Shown: positions 32,324 through 43,776 of the stretch, piece by piece
How positions within the stretch are numbered: position 1 is the first letter of the stretch
Layout of the letters: each line of letters begins with the position of its first letter
DNA from: Cadophora sp. MPI-SDFR-AT-0126
Taxonomy: Eukaryota; Ascomycota; Leotiomycetes; Helotiales; Ploettnerulaceae
Reading direction: 5' to 3'
Length of the DNA stretch: 64,000 nucleotides
Assembly (NCBI GenBank): GCA_020747065.1
Contig: JAGMVK010000002.1
Location: 3,348,001-3,412,000 of the forward strand
The notes under the pieces: model-generated
Told to the model about the DNA's origin: nothing
The model's database searches: none
Seen by the model: only the letters and a program-made list of their open reading frames with translations
Program-made: the position numbers and the translations under genes

Positions 32324-34599
32324 ATGCAGCTGCGAAATAATTCAAATGCCCGATTATGCATTACATCACACTTGGATCCGACTGCTGGGTCAGGGGGGGT
32401 TTGCGAGAATCTTGCCCAGGCTGAACATGAAGATCAACGCCACCTTGTGATGACCCCACCAGTGCCGAACCCAGATCAGAATAACGCAAACGCCGCGATT
32501 CTGCCACCAGTCACGCCTACGCTGAAACTTGGCCCAGATATCGCCTCAGGGGAAGCTGGTCAACAGAAGTCTATTTTTGACGACGGCCGAAATAGGAAGC
32601 GGGCGATGATAGAGGATGGAAGCTCGGCCGACTCTGCGAGTCCGTGCCGTGACCTGTCTCATCCTCCTCCATCAAGCAGATCAAAAAGGTCAAAATCTGC
32701 AAGTAAGCAGCCCTGGACGGAAAACACAACATTCTTTTCACCGTCCTCTGGAGGGACTTCAACATTCGCCAGCATACGAGCACAGACATCAAGACCACAA
32801 GCACCCCGCTCTCGCCCTAGAAAATCTTCCCCAGCAACTGCTCAAGCCTCCCGAGATCCTCCACATGGCCCTCTTATCTTTGGTCGGAATGCCTCTTTCA
32901 AAAGTTCACCCACACGGGATGGCGAATACGACATTATCATGCAGCCTCTGACCACACCAATCAGTCAAGATCAACTTGTCGCTGAGGCGGAAGGAATCTA
33001 TGCTGGTCTGGGTAAGTTATTTTTGCTTTTCAATGACATGGAAGATGTATTATACATCCGTTACTGCTCCTGAGACAGCGCTATCGAAACAGATTTTGAG
33101 TCATCTCTAACTTTTTTTTAGTGACGATCGAGGCCAAGTGCATTGAGGGGATTAGCATACAAGCAAGACTTACTCAAACAGCGGATTCTGCGTCTCAACC
33201 GAAGATGAGGTATGGCCAATGGAAATGGCTCTTCATGCATCACAGGTCGCTACTCCATAAGTACCATGACTTCTTCCTTATAAGTCAGCATCCGTCTGCC
33301 TCGCCTGACCTAAGACGGCTTGCTTTCACGATGCCAGCCCGCATGTGGAGGCACGGAATCCATCCGTTCCTTGAATTTTTGAGACATAGGCTCCCTGCCT
33401 CTCTGGATCACATACTCGCTTTCATCTACTTTGCCTACTCCATGATGACTCTGCTGTACGAGACTGTGCCCGTCTTCGAAGGCACCTGGATCGAGTTCCT
33501 CGGAGATCTCGGTCGGTACCGAATGGCAATCGAAGATGACGATATCCGCGATAGAGAGGTTTGGACCGGTGTCGCAAGGCAATGGTACTCCAAGGGTTCA
33601 GAAAAAGCACCAATAACTGGTCGGTTATATCATCACCTTGCGATCCTTGCGAGACCAAACGCTCTTCAACAGCTTTTCTATTACGCAAAATCACTTTGCG
33701 TAGTGATTCCGTACACCTTAGCGAGAGAGTCTATCCTCACTCTCTTCGAGCCTGTCCTCAACTCGAACAACGCTCTTGGCCAATATAGACTCCCATCTCT
33801 AGATACAGCATTCGTCAAAGCCCACGGCTTGCTTTTCACTAATCGCGACATCGAGAAGTTTGACCTTGCAGTTAAGGAATTTCTTAGTCTTCTTGACAAT
33901 CAAATTGGAAGGGTAACGAAAAAGTTTATGGAGCAAGGCTACTACATAGCTGTAGCTAACAGTGTGGCAATGCTTAGTTTTGCTTCCAAGGATAATCCTG
34001 TTATCCAAGCTATGACTAAGAACCTTACCGGCGAAGCTGATGTCGATATAACCGGTAACGATAGTCCGGCGGTAAAGTCTTTTGAGCGAGCAAAGTACTT
34101 AAGTAACGAGACATTAGAAATTGTGCTTCACAGGATTGGCGATCCTAATGTGCTGCCATTTATTCACGTCACACTTGTGTACGTGTACTACTTGGCAAAG
34201 CATCCTTTGGCGATAAAGCTCTTGGAGGCATCATTCCCGTGGCAGTCAATGACAGTGATGCTAAACACATTGCTGGCGCTCTACTCAACACAAGCTCGGA
34301 TTGAGAGCACGGACTTCCCGTTGCCAATCAAGGACGACGATATACGACCGGTCCCCGAGGATTTTGCCATGCGTGGCTTGCTTTGGGCTGATGGCTACTA
34401 TCCTAAGGAGTGGTTCGCCAGTGACAAGATCGATGACGCCGAGAAATATCTTGAGAAGGCTTCAATGACTGATGATCGGAAAGAGCGTATTCTCTGGCTT
34501 GCGTGTCGCATTGCGAGCTTGGGTGACTGGATCAATTATGATAGCGAATCGAAGAGATTCTCGGTACCATCAGACAAGCCCCAACTAGCCTGTGCTTGA
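32324..34599 (+). CDS. Est1-type DNA/RNA-binding domain protein
   Basis: Two exons, 32324-33011 and 33122-34599, joined in frame by an intron that starts GTAAGT and ends TTTTTTTAG, giving 721 aa. The first ~230 residues are disordered, rich in Pro, Ser and basic clusters (SKRSKS, RSRPRKSSP). The second exon matches the Est1/Smg5-7 DNA/RNA-binding fold in fungal proteins: HRSLLHKYHDFFLISQHP, MPARMWRHGIHPFLEFLR, then GRLYHHLAILARPNALQQLF, YYAKSL and ESILTLFEPVL. The helical repeat domain continues to the stop. Members take part in telomere or nonsense-mediated-decay functions in yeast and animals, but fungi hold many paralogues of unknown role and I would not equate this with EST1. The gene is intact. 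Confidence 0.85.
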
Positions 34600-34789
34600 A
34601 GCTGTGAAAAGCGCCGTCAATGTTGGACGACAGGGCGTACGATATCGTGTTGTCGAATTTTGTATCCAGCTGCATGAACTATGTGGGTGACATTTTGACA
34701 ATTATCTACATAGTCGATTTCTGAATACCGCAACGCTCATGAGCGAAGTCACCATTAATGATCCGAACGTGTTCTACCCAGTCTTAGGT

Positions 34790-34981
34790 TTATAAAGCAC
34801 AATAAGGCAGCAATCTGCTCTTCAAAGCGCTTATAAGCGTCCATAATCTCAGTGCCGCGAATGGGGTGACAATTTTTGTAATGTGATAATCATTCCGCAG
34901 ACGTAAGTGTTCCTCAGCGAGAACCCTGTCCAAAAAGCCGGTGGCTCCAGTAATGAGAATGGTGTTGATACGGGACTTCAT
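34790..34981 (-). pseudogene. NAD(P)-dependent epimerase/dehydratase N-terminal scrap
   Basis: It begins MKSRINTILITGATGFLDRV, the start of a Rossmann fold (beta1, GxTGFxx), and is recognisable for only about 40 residues before unrelated sequence. No catalytic YxxxK follows. Best read as a truncated remnant. Confidence 0.6.
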
Positions 34982-35193
34982 AATGGGACTCTGATAGTAA
35001 ACTTGAAAGAAGAATTAAGGTGAAAGATGTTAATGGTTTAATCTGTATTTGTTAGTTGCTCAATGAATTTTCTGCATTCAGCTTCAGTATTGGGAGTTGT
35101 ATCGATCGGTCCATTCACCGTAAATCAAATGGAGCTCTAACACAAGCAGACATCATCGGCTTCGTAGGCATGTGCCTGAAAGTATTACTTGTT

Positions 35194-35284
35194 GCCCCAT
35201 GTCTCTGCCCCTTGTTTCTGCCTCTTGTTTCTGCCCCATGTCTCTGCCCTACGTCTCTGCCCCGTATCTCTGCCTTGTTTCTGG
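35194..35284 (+). repeat. 13-bp minisatellite, second locus
   Basis: About seven diverged units of GCCCCATGTCTCT (variants CTTGTTTCT, CTACGTCTCT, CGTATCTCT), ending 15 bp before the MITE. Confidence 0.85.
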
Positions 35285-35299
35285 AAATTTAAACGCGTA

Positions 35300-35545
35300 A
35301 CGTCCCTCCCTGTGTAGCGAGACACCCTGCGTGGCGAGACAGACCAATTAAATTGGACAAATTACGAAATCGACAGATCGCTATATTAAGAGGAATAATG
35401 TGACGAATATTTTACTAACTCTAGATATAAGTAATTTCTATTGTTGTTGGTTTAAAAGAGAAATTACGAAGAAAACTTCAGAATCCTTGCGATTTCATTG
35501 GTCTGTCTCGGCACACAGGGTGTCTCGCTTAGCAGGGAGGGACGT
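35300..35545. mobile_element. 246-bp MITE with the ends of the NLR-carrying TIR family
   Basis: It begins ACGTCCCTCCCTGTGTAGCG and ends with the matching inverse ...GCAGGGAGGGACGT, flanked by TA at 35298-35299 and 35546-35547. The TIR is about 50 bp and includes the doubled module in a slightly changed form (CGAGACACCCTGCGTGGCGAGACAGACCAAT). The interior is AT-rich and non-coding. Confidence 0.85.
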
Positions 35546-35547
35546 TA

Positions 35548-36045
35548 ACTTAAAAATCTCAAATATGTGTAAGTTAAGTTAATTACGAATCGGATAAGTT
35601 ACAGGTTTAAAAACAACACGTCACGTGAATCTTCATATCGTCGTTTCTAACAACAACATGTTTATTGGCTATAAAATAGCTTCGCCTTGTCCCAGGCGAG
35701 GCATGATAAGTTACCCAAGATGTGGGAACGCTTTCACTCTCCGCGCCACTGATAGAACAACTCGAGAGAAGCATGTTCGATTGATCTTATATCTGCCTCC
35801 TGAGATATCTATCCCTATCCTGTACCACCAATCTCCGCGTCAATACAATAATATTAATAACAGTGAACGAATTTCCACTCCAGCATATAAATTAAGAAGA
35901 AACTCAAAGATGATGTAAAATATATCCCAAAAAGGTCGCTACGCTAAACTCCAAATGCGATCCGTAATGATGCTCTATCATCGCTGCCATGTCTATTTAT
36001 GCGCCTGTAGGCCGTACTTCCCTGTTCCTGTCATAAATACAGTCA
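35548..36045. other. No recognisable gene
   Basis: AT-rich, with a single 97-codon frame of no recognisable composition; likely 3' region of the following minus-strand gene. Confidence 0.4.
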
Positions 36046-36825
36046 TTATGTTAAGGTAGAAGTTGAACGCTTCTTCATGCCGCACTTGATAAGGCACTCC
36101 TCGACACCTTTAGCGATACTACTCGGGATAGTAGTCTTGAAATTATCGACATCAGCGCCATCGATAGCTTCTCCGAATGCTGCAGTTATGACATTAGGGC
36201 TCATAGTGAACAGCTCGTCAGTGACTTGACCAGTTCCGAAGTCTTCGCTGTTGAAAGAAGCGACGAAGACAGCTGGCTGGCAGGAAGGGTTAAATTGCGT
36301 ATGGACGGAGCCTTGGTAGAATGGCTGCATCTCGAACTGGTTAATAGTGTTCCTGATAACACGGCGACCGCTGGTGGGATCGCTAGGCTTATTAAAGACA
36401 CCGTTCTCGGGAACCATCTCGGTCTGGAGGACGCCTTGAGTAACGATTTGGAGCTCGGTAGCGCGAGGGTGGACGTGGGGAGTGTTGAAGCCGCAGCCGT
36501 TCAAAAAGCCGACTGCCATGCCTGATCCGGTGCCGACGAGAGCGGGGAAGGTCTTACGGTTGGCGGCAATGAGGTCTCCTCCCTTCCCTCCCTTGTCCTT
36601 CAATGCTGGGTTGTTGAAGGCGAACTTGAATTGCTCATCCTTTGGCAGAAGAGTGAATCGATCGGCGGCAGTATCGGCGAGGAATAGTTGCTGGGTGAGA
36701 CTAGGTCCGGTTGATACGGGTAATGCAGAAGTGACAGTAGTTGTCGGTGCTGGCTCTGGGCTTGTGGGTACTGCAACTGCGACGTAGGCTAGGACTGTAG
36801 AGGCGATGATAGAGTTGAAGAGCAT
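36046..36825 (-). CDS. Secreted cupin, spherulin-1a/germin-like
   Basis: Intact single-exon gene of 259 aa. A signal peptide of about 18-20 hydrophobic residues is followed by a Thr/Pro/Ser-rich stretch. The cupin domain carries motif 1, GFNTPHVHPRATELQIVTQG (His-x-His and Glu metal ligands), and motif 2 around FYQGSVHTQFNPSC with the remaining His. Family members are secreted manganese-binding beta-barrel proteins related to germins and Physarum spherulin 1a, often linked to stress or spore maturation; activity here is not predictable. The C-terminal part has a CLIKCGMKKR segment. Upstream sequence to about 37.4 kb holds no other gene. Confidence 0.92.
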   Translation of the reverse strand: MLFNSIIASTVLAYVAVAVPTSPEPAPTTTVTSALPVSTGPSLTQQLFLADTAADRFTLLPKDEQFKFAFNNPALKDKGGKGGDLIAANRKTFPALVGTGSGMAVGFLNGCGFNTPHVHPRATELQIVTQGVLQTEMVPENGVFNKPSDPTSGRRVIRNTINQFEMQPFYQGSVHTQFNPSCQPAVFVASFNSEDFGTGQVTDELFTMSPNVITAAFGEAIDGADVDNFKTTIPSSIAKGVEECLIKCGMKKRSTSTLT

Positions 36826-37768
36826 GCTGAGAGATTAATGGTGCCTGAGGAGGAAAGCAGAAGGGAAATTAAATTCAAAGACTCGATAGAGGAAAACACT
36901 TAATGAAAAATCTTTGAAAAAGGAGGTGATGTTTGAGATGCATATTAGGTAGGCTCTCATATATATACTCGGCAGCGGCTGGGAGTATATTGGTAAGACC
37001 AGTGTTCGGAAAATGCGTGATTCGGGCATCGAACTCAGGTATGGAGGGTGGTGACACTAAAATGGATCTATAAATAAGTATGATCAATCATGTTTCTGGT
37101 AGCCTAATATGGCCTCCATCGAATTTGGTTCCTTTCCGGAGTCCTCACATTGCATGAGCTGCAGATCCAGTTTTGGCTCTAGTTCATTTACTTAACATAT
37201 ACTATCAAATAAAGACGCTGGTAAAATATATTTGACGTTGATGAAGGAAACATCGAATATCAATCGATGAAGAAAACGTTCCAGACAAGTATGATTCCAC
37301 CATTGCAAAATGGAACTTCCTTTTTCAGAACTTTTCGTCGCAAGTTTGGCGCAGATGCCCGAGGGGTGGTTCAGACTTCCATTGCCGAGGCGTGGCGGAT
37401 CCAATAGGCGCTAATCGCTGCCCCATGTCTTTGCCCCCGGTCTCTGCCCCCGGTCTCTGCCGTTCCCTACCGCACGGGACTACCACTCTGACTTAGTTTC
37501 CTAGACTTTATGTCTAAGATGCTACTCCGCCTCCTTTGATTGGTCTGACCCTCGCGAGATTCCTCACTTCAAACTCAATTCGTCCACACGAAAGGAAGGA
37601 GGGAACCTTGAGACTTCGAGTCAGCCACGCATAATTACATCCAAACTCTTCTGCCCCACATTCACTAAATCATTTTGATTCATGAAGAACGTGACGAATT
37701 AATCTGTATAAGTATGCTAGGTCATTCTCCTTAGATTACCACCAACAACCACAATATCTTTCGGCAGT
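36826..37768. other. Intergenic, divergent promoters and a minisatellite
   Basis: It separates the minus-strand cupin from the plus-strand gene at 37769, so both promoters should lie here. The only structure seen is the minisatellite at 37420-37466. Confidence 0.45.
37420..37466 (+). repeat. 13-bp minisatellite, third locus
   Basis: Three units and a partial one: GCCCCATGTCTTT followed by two copies of GCCCCCGGTCTCT. Confidence 0.75.
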
Positions 37769-38282
37769 ATGGAAAGGAGTTCTCCACGACCGACCAACGT
37801 CGAAGGAAGTGCTGGCCGAGGTTTTGAGAAATGGAAACAGAGTTGGCAACTGAAGATGACTCTGATGGATTGGAAAGAGACGAAGTCGAGCTGGGAAGTC
37901 ATTGCTAGTGAGTTCAGGAAAAGAGGGGTCAAGAAATCACCATCGGCGTGGAGTTGTATGTGGAAAAGGTGTAACGCCGAAGTCAGTGGCATCATGCAAT
38001 TCATTAGAGTATTGCTAACCGTGCTAGGTGGAGGCCATGGGAATGGCTGCAGCCGCTGACAAAGAAGAGGAATATGATCGTATCATAGTCTTGGTTTGGC
38101 GACTTGGCGCGATCACTGGAGCGGCTGAAGCTGACTTTGACGGAGTTTGGAGTCGCATGTCAGCAGCAATGACGAAGCACGGAAGCCGTCAGTCTTGGAC
38201 TCCGCAAAAGGTTGAATATGCCTGGAATAACGGTGTCTCTGCTCGCTTCCCGAACATTAGACTTTGCCCATTTCTTAGATGA
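37769..38282 (+). CDS. Small two-exon protein, possibly Myb/SANT-like
   Basis: Exons 37769-37981 and 38028-38282 are joined in frame by an intron (GTCAGT...GCTAACCGTGCTAG), giving 155 aa. Tryptophans are spaced as in Myb/SANT helices: FEKWKQSWQLKMTLMDWKE, SSWEVIASEFRKRG, SAWSCMWKRC, and later SWTPQKVEYAWNNG. This suggests a DNA-binding or chromatin-type helical protein, but the resemblance is weak. The gene is intact and lies immediately left of element E1, which starts 95 bp after its stop. Confidence 0.6.
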
Positions 38283-38868
38283 GTGGAAGCAGTTTTGGAT
38301 ATTTTAGAACCAAATTCATTCGCCTAATGTCAAATATTATCAGTTAGACGTGTACTAAATTTATGTAAAGTCCACTAACGTCCCTCCCTGCGTGCCGAGA
38401 AACCCTGCGTGCCGAGAAAAGAAATAGGTACTTCAACTTTAAACATTCCAAACTCAACACTAGCTTATGAGTGCATAAAATTAAAAGATCCGTTGCATTA
38501 CACAGCTATTTATTAGCAATTTGACCCCTTCCAAAGAAATTTTTTTATTCGCATCGTCGCCTTTTCGCCTAATTTGTGCGAAGCCGCCATTTAAGCTTTA
38601 CTACGAGTCCTCTACCACAGCTATACTGGCGAGCTCTTATTATTACTTACACGTCTTAAAAGTTCTTATCTAAGCTTTAGATCCATTTTCCCTTTGTCCG
38701 AGATCCTAATGAGCTTTGTGGCTGCTGCGGCGCGCAAACAGTTGTGGGGCCGCCACGCAGGTTCGGTACTTCTGATCGACGGAACTAACGATTCTCGGCT
38801 AGAAGAGACGCACCCCGCACCTCCGGCGAAGCTTTGGTAATTTCGCTGTAGTTTCGCCGTGATTCCGC

Positions 38869-38877
38869 TTATATAAT
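38869..38877 (+). promoter_or_regulatory. TATA-like sequence at the inner edge of the E1 left arm
   Basis: TTATATAAT lies about 170 bp before the HET start codon at 39047. A related TATATAA motif is in the E1 right arm (about 42629). The cargo promoter may be supplied by the element arm; this is inference from position only. Confidence 0.3.
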
Positions 38878-39046
38878 CAAAAGGCAAGCTTGCAACAGCT
38901 TGTGGCTCTGCCACGAGGCTACCTCCCAGCTGAGTGCGCCAGCCTCAACCCGACATGAAGTCTTCACCCTTCGCATCTATGCCAACTCGACGGCTCAACT
39001 ACTATCGAGAACCCTCTTATCTACGATCCTCGAACCTCGTCGAACA

Positions 39047-41930
39047 ATGCATCTACTACAGCACAACAACGATGGCGATTTCAGCTTGACCGAGTTCGAT
39101 GAGAGCGATATACCTGAGTATGCTATACTCTCGCACACATGGGAACAGGATAATAGCAAAGAAGTCACATATGCGGAAGTGATATGTGGGACTGGCCAGG
39201 ACAAGGAGGGTTTCAAGAAGATTAGGTTCTGTGGAGAACAGGCTAGACAAGATGGTCTGCTATACTTTTGGGTTGATACCTGCTGTATCAATAAGCAAAA
39301 CAAGGCCGAACTCAGGCACTCCATCAACTCTATGTTCCGTTGGTATCGCAAGGCAAGTCGATGCTATGTCTATTTGTCCGATGTTTCGACAAGGAAGCGA
39401 AAAGCAAGTGATCAGTCGTCAGAGCATACTTGGGAATTGAGCTTTCGGGAGAGCAGATGGTTCACTCGAGGCTGGACACTCCAAGAGCTCCTTGCCCCAG
39501 CTTCGGTGGAGTTTTTCTCTTTCGAGGGCAAGCGACTTGGTGACAAGAGCTCTCTCCAGAAGCAAATCTGCAGAGCAACAAACATTTCACCCTCTGCGCT
39601 CGAAGCAAAATCGTTATCTCAGTTTCACATCGATGAGCGTATGCGGTGGATAGAACATCGAGAAACGGGGCAAGAGGAGGATAAAGCGTACTCATTGCTG
39701 GGCATCTTCGGTGTCTCTATGGCCCCTGCCTATGGTGAAGGAGTCGCGAAAGCATTCGATCGGCTGTGGAATAGATTTCGCGAAATACAGAAATGTATGC
39801 AAGACTTACGGCCCACCGATCCCCGTCTAGATAAGGAACGTATCGAGGCCACCAAAGGAGGGTTACTACAGGAGGCTTACCGATGGGTGATAGAAGCCTC
39901 CGACTTTCAACAATGGCGTACCAATCAACACAATCGGTTACTGTGGATCAAGGGCGACCCTGGGAAGGGCAAGACAATGTTGCTTTGCGGTATTGCCGAT
40001 GAACTACAGAATTCGTTGGCCAAGTCTGCACTTCTGTCGTACTTCTTTTGCCAGGCCACAGATTCCCGGATCAACCGTGCCACAGCTGTGCTACGAGGTC
40101 TGATTTATCTACTAGTCGACCAGCAGCCATCTCTCGTCTCGCATGTGCAAGCGAGTTACGATGAAGCTGGCAAGGCGCTCTTTGAAGATGCGAATGCCTG
40201 GGTTGCTTTGACCAAGATTTTCTCTAGTATTCTATACGATCCGAATCTAGTTGCGACTTATTTGATTGTCGATGCCCTCGATGAATGCGTAGTCGACTTG
40301 CCAAATTTATTATGTTTTATCGCGCAGACTTCGTCTGTATCCACTCGTGTCAAATGGGTAGTCTCTAGCCGCAACTGGCCAGAAATTGAGAAGACGCTCG
40401 ACACCGCAATGCAGAAGCAAAGGCTATGTCTCGAGCTAAATGCAGATTCCGTCTCCACTGCCGTTGCGACTTTCATTCAAACTAAAGTTGACGATCTCAG
40501 AGAGAAGAACAAATATACGAGCAAGACACGAGATGTGATCCAGCAACATCTTTCGCTGAACGCACAGGGTACTTTTCTCTGGGTGGCGTTAGTCTGCCAG
40601 GAGCTGTCGAATCTTTCAGGGTGGAAAGCCATCCAGAAGTTGAAAGCCTTGCCTCCTGGACTCGATGCACTCTACCAGCGGATGCTGGATCAAATCAAGG
40701 CGTCAGAGGATTCTGAGCTGTGTATGAATGTTCTGGCTGTCGTATCGACTGTGTATCGGCCCATCACAATTGACGAGCTAGTGACTTTGGTAAAGATGCC
40801 CAATGGAGTTGATGGCGAATATGAAGCTCTAGCAGAGATCATAGGTTACTGCAGATCTTTTCTCGCAATCCGAGAGCGCACGATTTTTTTCGTACACCAG
40901 TCAGCAAAGGACTTTTTGATTGGAAAGACACCTCAAGAACCACTTCTCCTCAGAGCACAAGACGTGCATAAGAGTATCTTCTCTCGATCACTGCAAGTCA
41001 TGTCCATAACACTACAGCGTGATATCTATAAGCTAAGGGCTCCCGGGATCTCTATCGACCAAGTAGAACCGCCTGATCCTGATCCTCTCGCCGCCATAAG
41101 GTACTCTTGTCTTTACTGGGTCGATCATTTCCTCGGAAGTCGAATTACAAAAAATTCAGTCAAGAACCTTGAGGCCAGTAGCTCGGTCTACAATTTCCTC
41201 CACCAGTACTTCTTGTATTGGCTTGAGGCGCTGAGCCTGTTGAAAAGCGTGCCCGAAGGCGTAGTTATGATTCGGAAGCTCGCGAATCTTCAGGTACGTC
41301 TTTTGTGTAGTCTCATCGTTTTCGGATTATCCTAATATGAACAAGTTTAATAGAAGTCCTGATCTGCGTGCGTTTATAGAAGATGCAAGTCGGTTTGCCA
41401 TGGCCGCCCGATCAGTTATTGAACAGGCGCCTCTTCAAGCATATTGTTCGGCTCTTGTCTTTGCTCCAGAGAAGAGTATTATTCGAGAAACGTTCGAGAC
41501 ATGTGTTCCGCATTGGATCCTGAGAAAGCCTAGGGTAGAAGCACATTGGAGTGCGACGCTTCAGACGCTCGAGGGCCATTCTAGCGCGGTCTGGTCTGTG
41601 GCCTTCTCTCCCGATGGCAAGCAGGTCGTGTCGGGCTCGGACGACAAGACGGTGCGGCTCTGGGATGCAGCGACTGGAGCCTTACAGCAGACGCTCGAGG
41701 GCCATTCTAGCTGGGTCAGGTCTGTAGCCTTCTCCCCCGACGGCAAACACATTCCGACCTTACACGTAACTGGTGAATGGCTATTAGAAGGTACTGCTAG
41801 GTATCTCTGGCTACCTACTAATTATCGACCTACTTGTGAAGCTGCATGGGACAGGATTGTGGTTTTAGGGCATTCGTCAGGGAGATTATCATTTCTTCAG
41901 ATTCGACCAGGGCTGAACCAACTAATATGA
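39047..41930 (+). CDS. HET-NACHT-WD40 NLR (HNWD type)
   Basis: Exons 39047-41293 and 41346-41930 give 943 aa with no internal stop. The intron 41294-41345 (GTACGT...CTAATATGAACAAG) keeps the frame; the nearer-looking TAG at 41353 would give an immediate stop. The ATG at 39047 (MHLLQHNNDGDFSLTEF) matches the HET start of sister genes. HET motifs: YAILSHTW, YFWVDTCCINK, INSMFRWYRKA, SRWFTRGWTLQELLAP, EDKAYSLLGIFG. NACHT: P-loop GDPGKGKT at about residue 303, Walker B LIVDALDEC at about 407, then VVSSRNWP. The linker has YCSALVFAPEKSIIR, then two WD40 blades (about 822-905) and the terminal blade-like piece (VTGEWLLEG, YLWLPTNYRPTC, LGHSSGRLSFLQ). Homologues form NLRs in heterokaryon incompatibility and probably immunity. 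Two full blades are far fewer than a complete propeller, so the array is probably contracted. Confidence 0.92.
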
Positions 41931-43776
41931 ATCTAGGACGATACTTGCCTATGCATGGTATTTAAAGCTTTGAATATGATATCTCTTTTACTTATCGTAT
42001 CTCATTTCTACTATCACCTAATGTAATGAACTTGCCATCGAGGAACAAAGCTAGCATATCTCTAGATAATTTGCTTCATTAAAGCTTCCTTGTTCCGACT
42101 GTGACACCATTCTATTCTAGTCTTGGATTGTGCAGGTTCGATTCTTTATCTTTCCACTCGTTCCGTTCTCTACCTCTCGCCAGATCGTGAATTCTGTACA
42201 TGCACGCTATGCACCGCCATTTCGAAGAGATGCAGCCAGGAATTTGAATCGTAAAGCCGGTTGCTTCTGGCATTTAGGCCAGTCGTCTTCTCAAATCCAT
42301 GCGCGATGATGGGCGCTACACAGACCTACGAAATACGTGTCGATATCGCTGCTCGTAAGGTAACTTAGTCGAAAGAGAGTGTTCAGGTTGGGAGGAAGGT
42401 AGGGACTTCAGCAACGTTCGCAACGTTGCTTGCCTCGATTGTCAGCATCCAGGTCAGCGTGCTAGATGAAGCTGTGAATATAGAGGTTAGGGTTCTGCAG
42501 ACAAAATGCATTGACACCTTACTAGGATGATCTGTGTGAACAACGCATTGCGTTCGATGCTACTGCTGACCTGGTATTGTTGGGAACGGAAGCCTCAGGT
42601 CAAAAGCACCAAGCTTCCCCACTGATTAATTATATAAGCGGAACTGCATCGAAACTAACTTACCGAGGCTTCGCGGGGAGGTGCGGGAGAATCGTTAGTT
42701 CCGTCGATCAGAAGTACCGAACCGCGGGGCGGCCCTACAACAATTCGCTCGCCACAGCAGCCACAAACCTTGTAAGGGCTTCGGATGAAAAAAAAATCAA
42801 ATCTAAAGCTTAGATAAGGGCTTTCGAAACATGCAAGGGACGATAAGAGCTAGCTAGAAAAGCTATGGTAGAGGACTCGCAATAAAGCATGAATAGAGGC
42901 TTCTTATGAATCAAGCGAAATTGCGATAACGCAAATATAAAATCTCTTCGGCAACGATCAAATTGCTAATAAATAGCTATTTGATGCTAACGTCCCTCCC
43001 TACGTGCCGAGAAACCCTGCGTGCCGAGAAAAACGAGAGGTACTTGGACTTTAAGCATCTCGATCTCCACACCAAGTTACAAATCAATGAAAACAAGGGG
43101 TTAGCCGTGTTACCTAGGTATTAATTAGTAATTTGACTCCTTCCGAAGAAAATTCAAATATACATTGTCGCCCTTTCGCCTGACTCTTGAGAAGTCTCTT
43201 TTTAAGCTTTATTAGAGTTCTTTGCCACAGCTATACTGGCGAGCTCTTATTATTTCTTATACACCTTAAAAGTTCTCAGCTGAGCTTTAGATCCTAATAT
43301 CTTTGCCCGAGAGCCTGATAAGCTTTGTGGCTGCTGTGGCGTGTAAACGGCTGCAGAGCTGCCATGCGGTTTGGTACTTCTGATCGACAAAGCTAACGAT
43401 TTTTGGCTCGACAGACCCCGCACCTCCGGCAAAGCTTTGGTAATTTCGCCGTAGTTTCGCCGTAGCCTGCTTAATAAGTTCCCTCCTGAGACTTAAGGCT
43501 AGAATCCGACAAGAGATGGATGATCGAAGGTAGACTGGGTCCTGATTTCCTTTTCTATTATTCAATTCCCAGATTTCTTTAGCTTCCCTCTCAGCAACAA
43601 GAATACATTATTGTCAATCGAGATTGACTTCGCCGGTGAGCCTGAGCGACTGGACCGGTCTTGCGCGCTTCCAGTCATGTACGACGATTCTATTACCGCG
43701 AGGCTGCCGCCCAGCTGAGTGCGCCAGCCGTAACCTGAGCTGAAGTCTTCCACCTTTGCATCTATGTCAACTCGAA

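Larger units (their letters stand above)
38378..42987. mobile_element. TIR element E1, carries HET-NACHT-WD40
   Basis: The left end ACGTCCCTCCCTGCG (38378) follows TA (38376-38377) and has the doubled CCCTGCGTGCCGAGAAA module. The left arm runs to about 38870. An inverted copy of the arm, diverged, is at about 42600-42987 (GTACCGAACCGCGGGGCGGCC, CGCCACAGCAGCCAC). The right arm stops at AATAGCTATTTGATGC, where E2 begins; its terminal module was not found beyond E2, so E1 is truncated on the right. The ~630 bp after the gene (41931-42560) show no coding signal. Confidence 0.82.
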
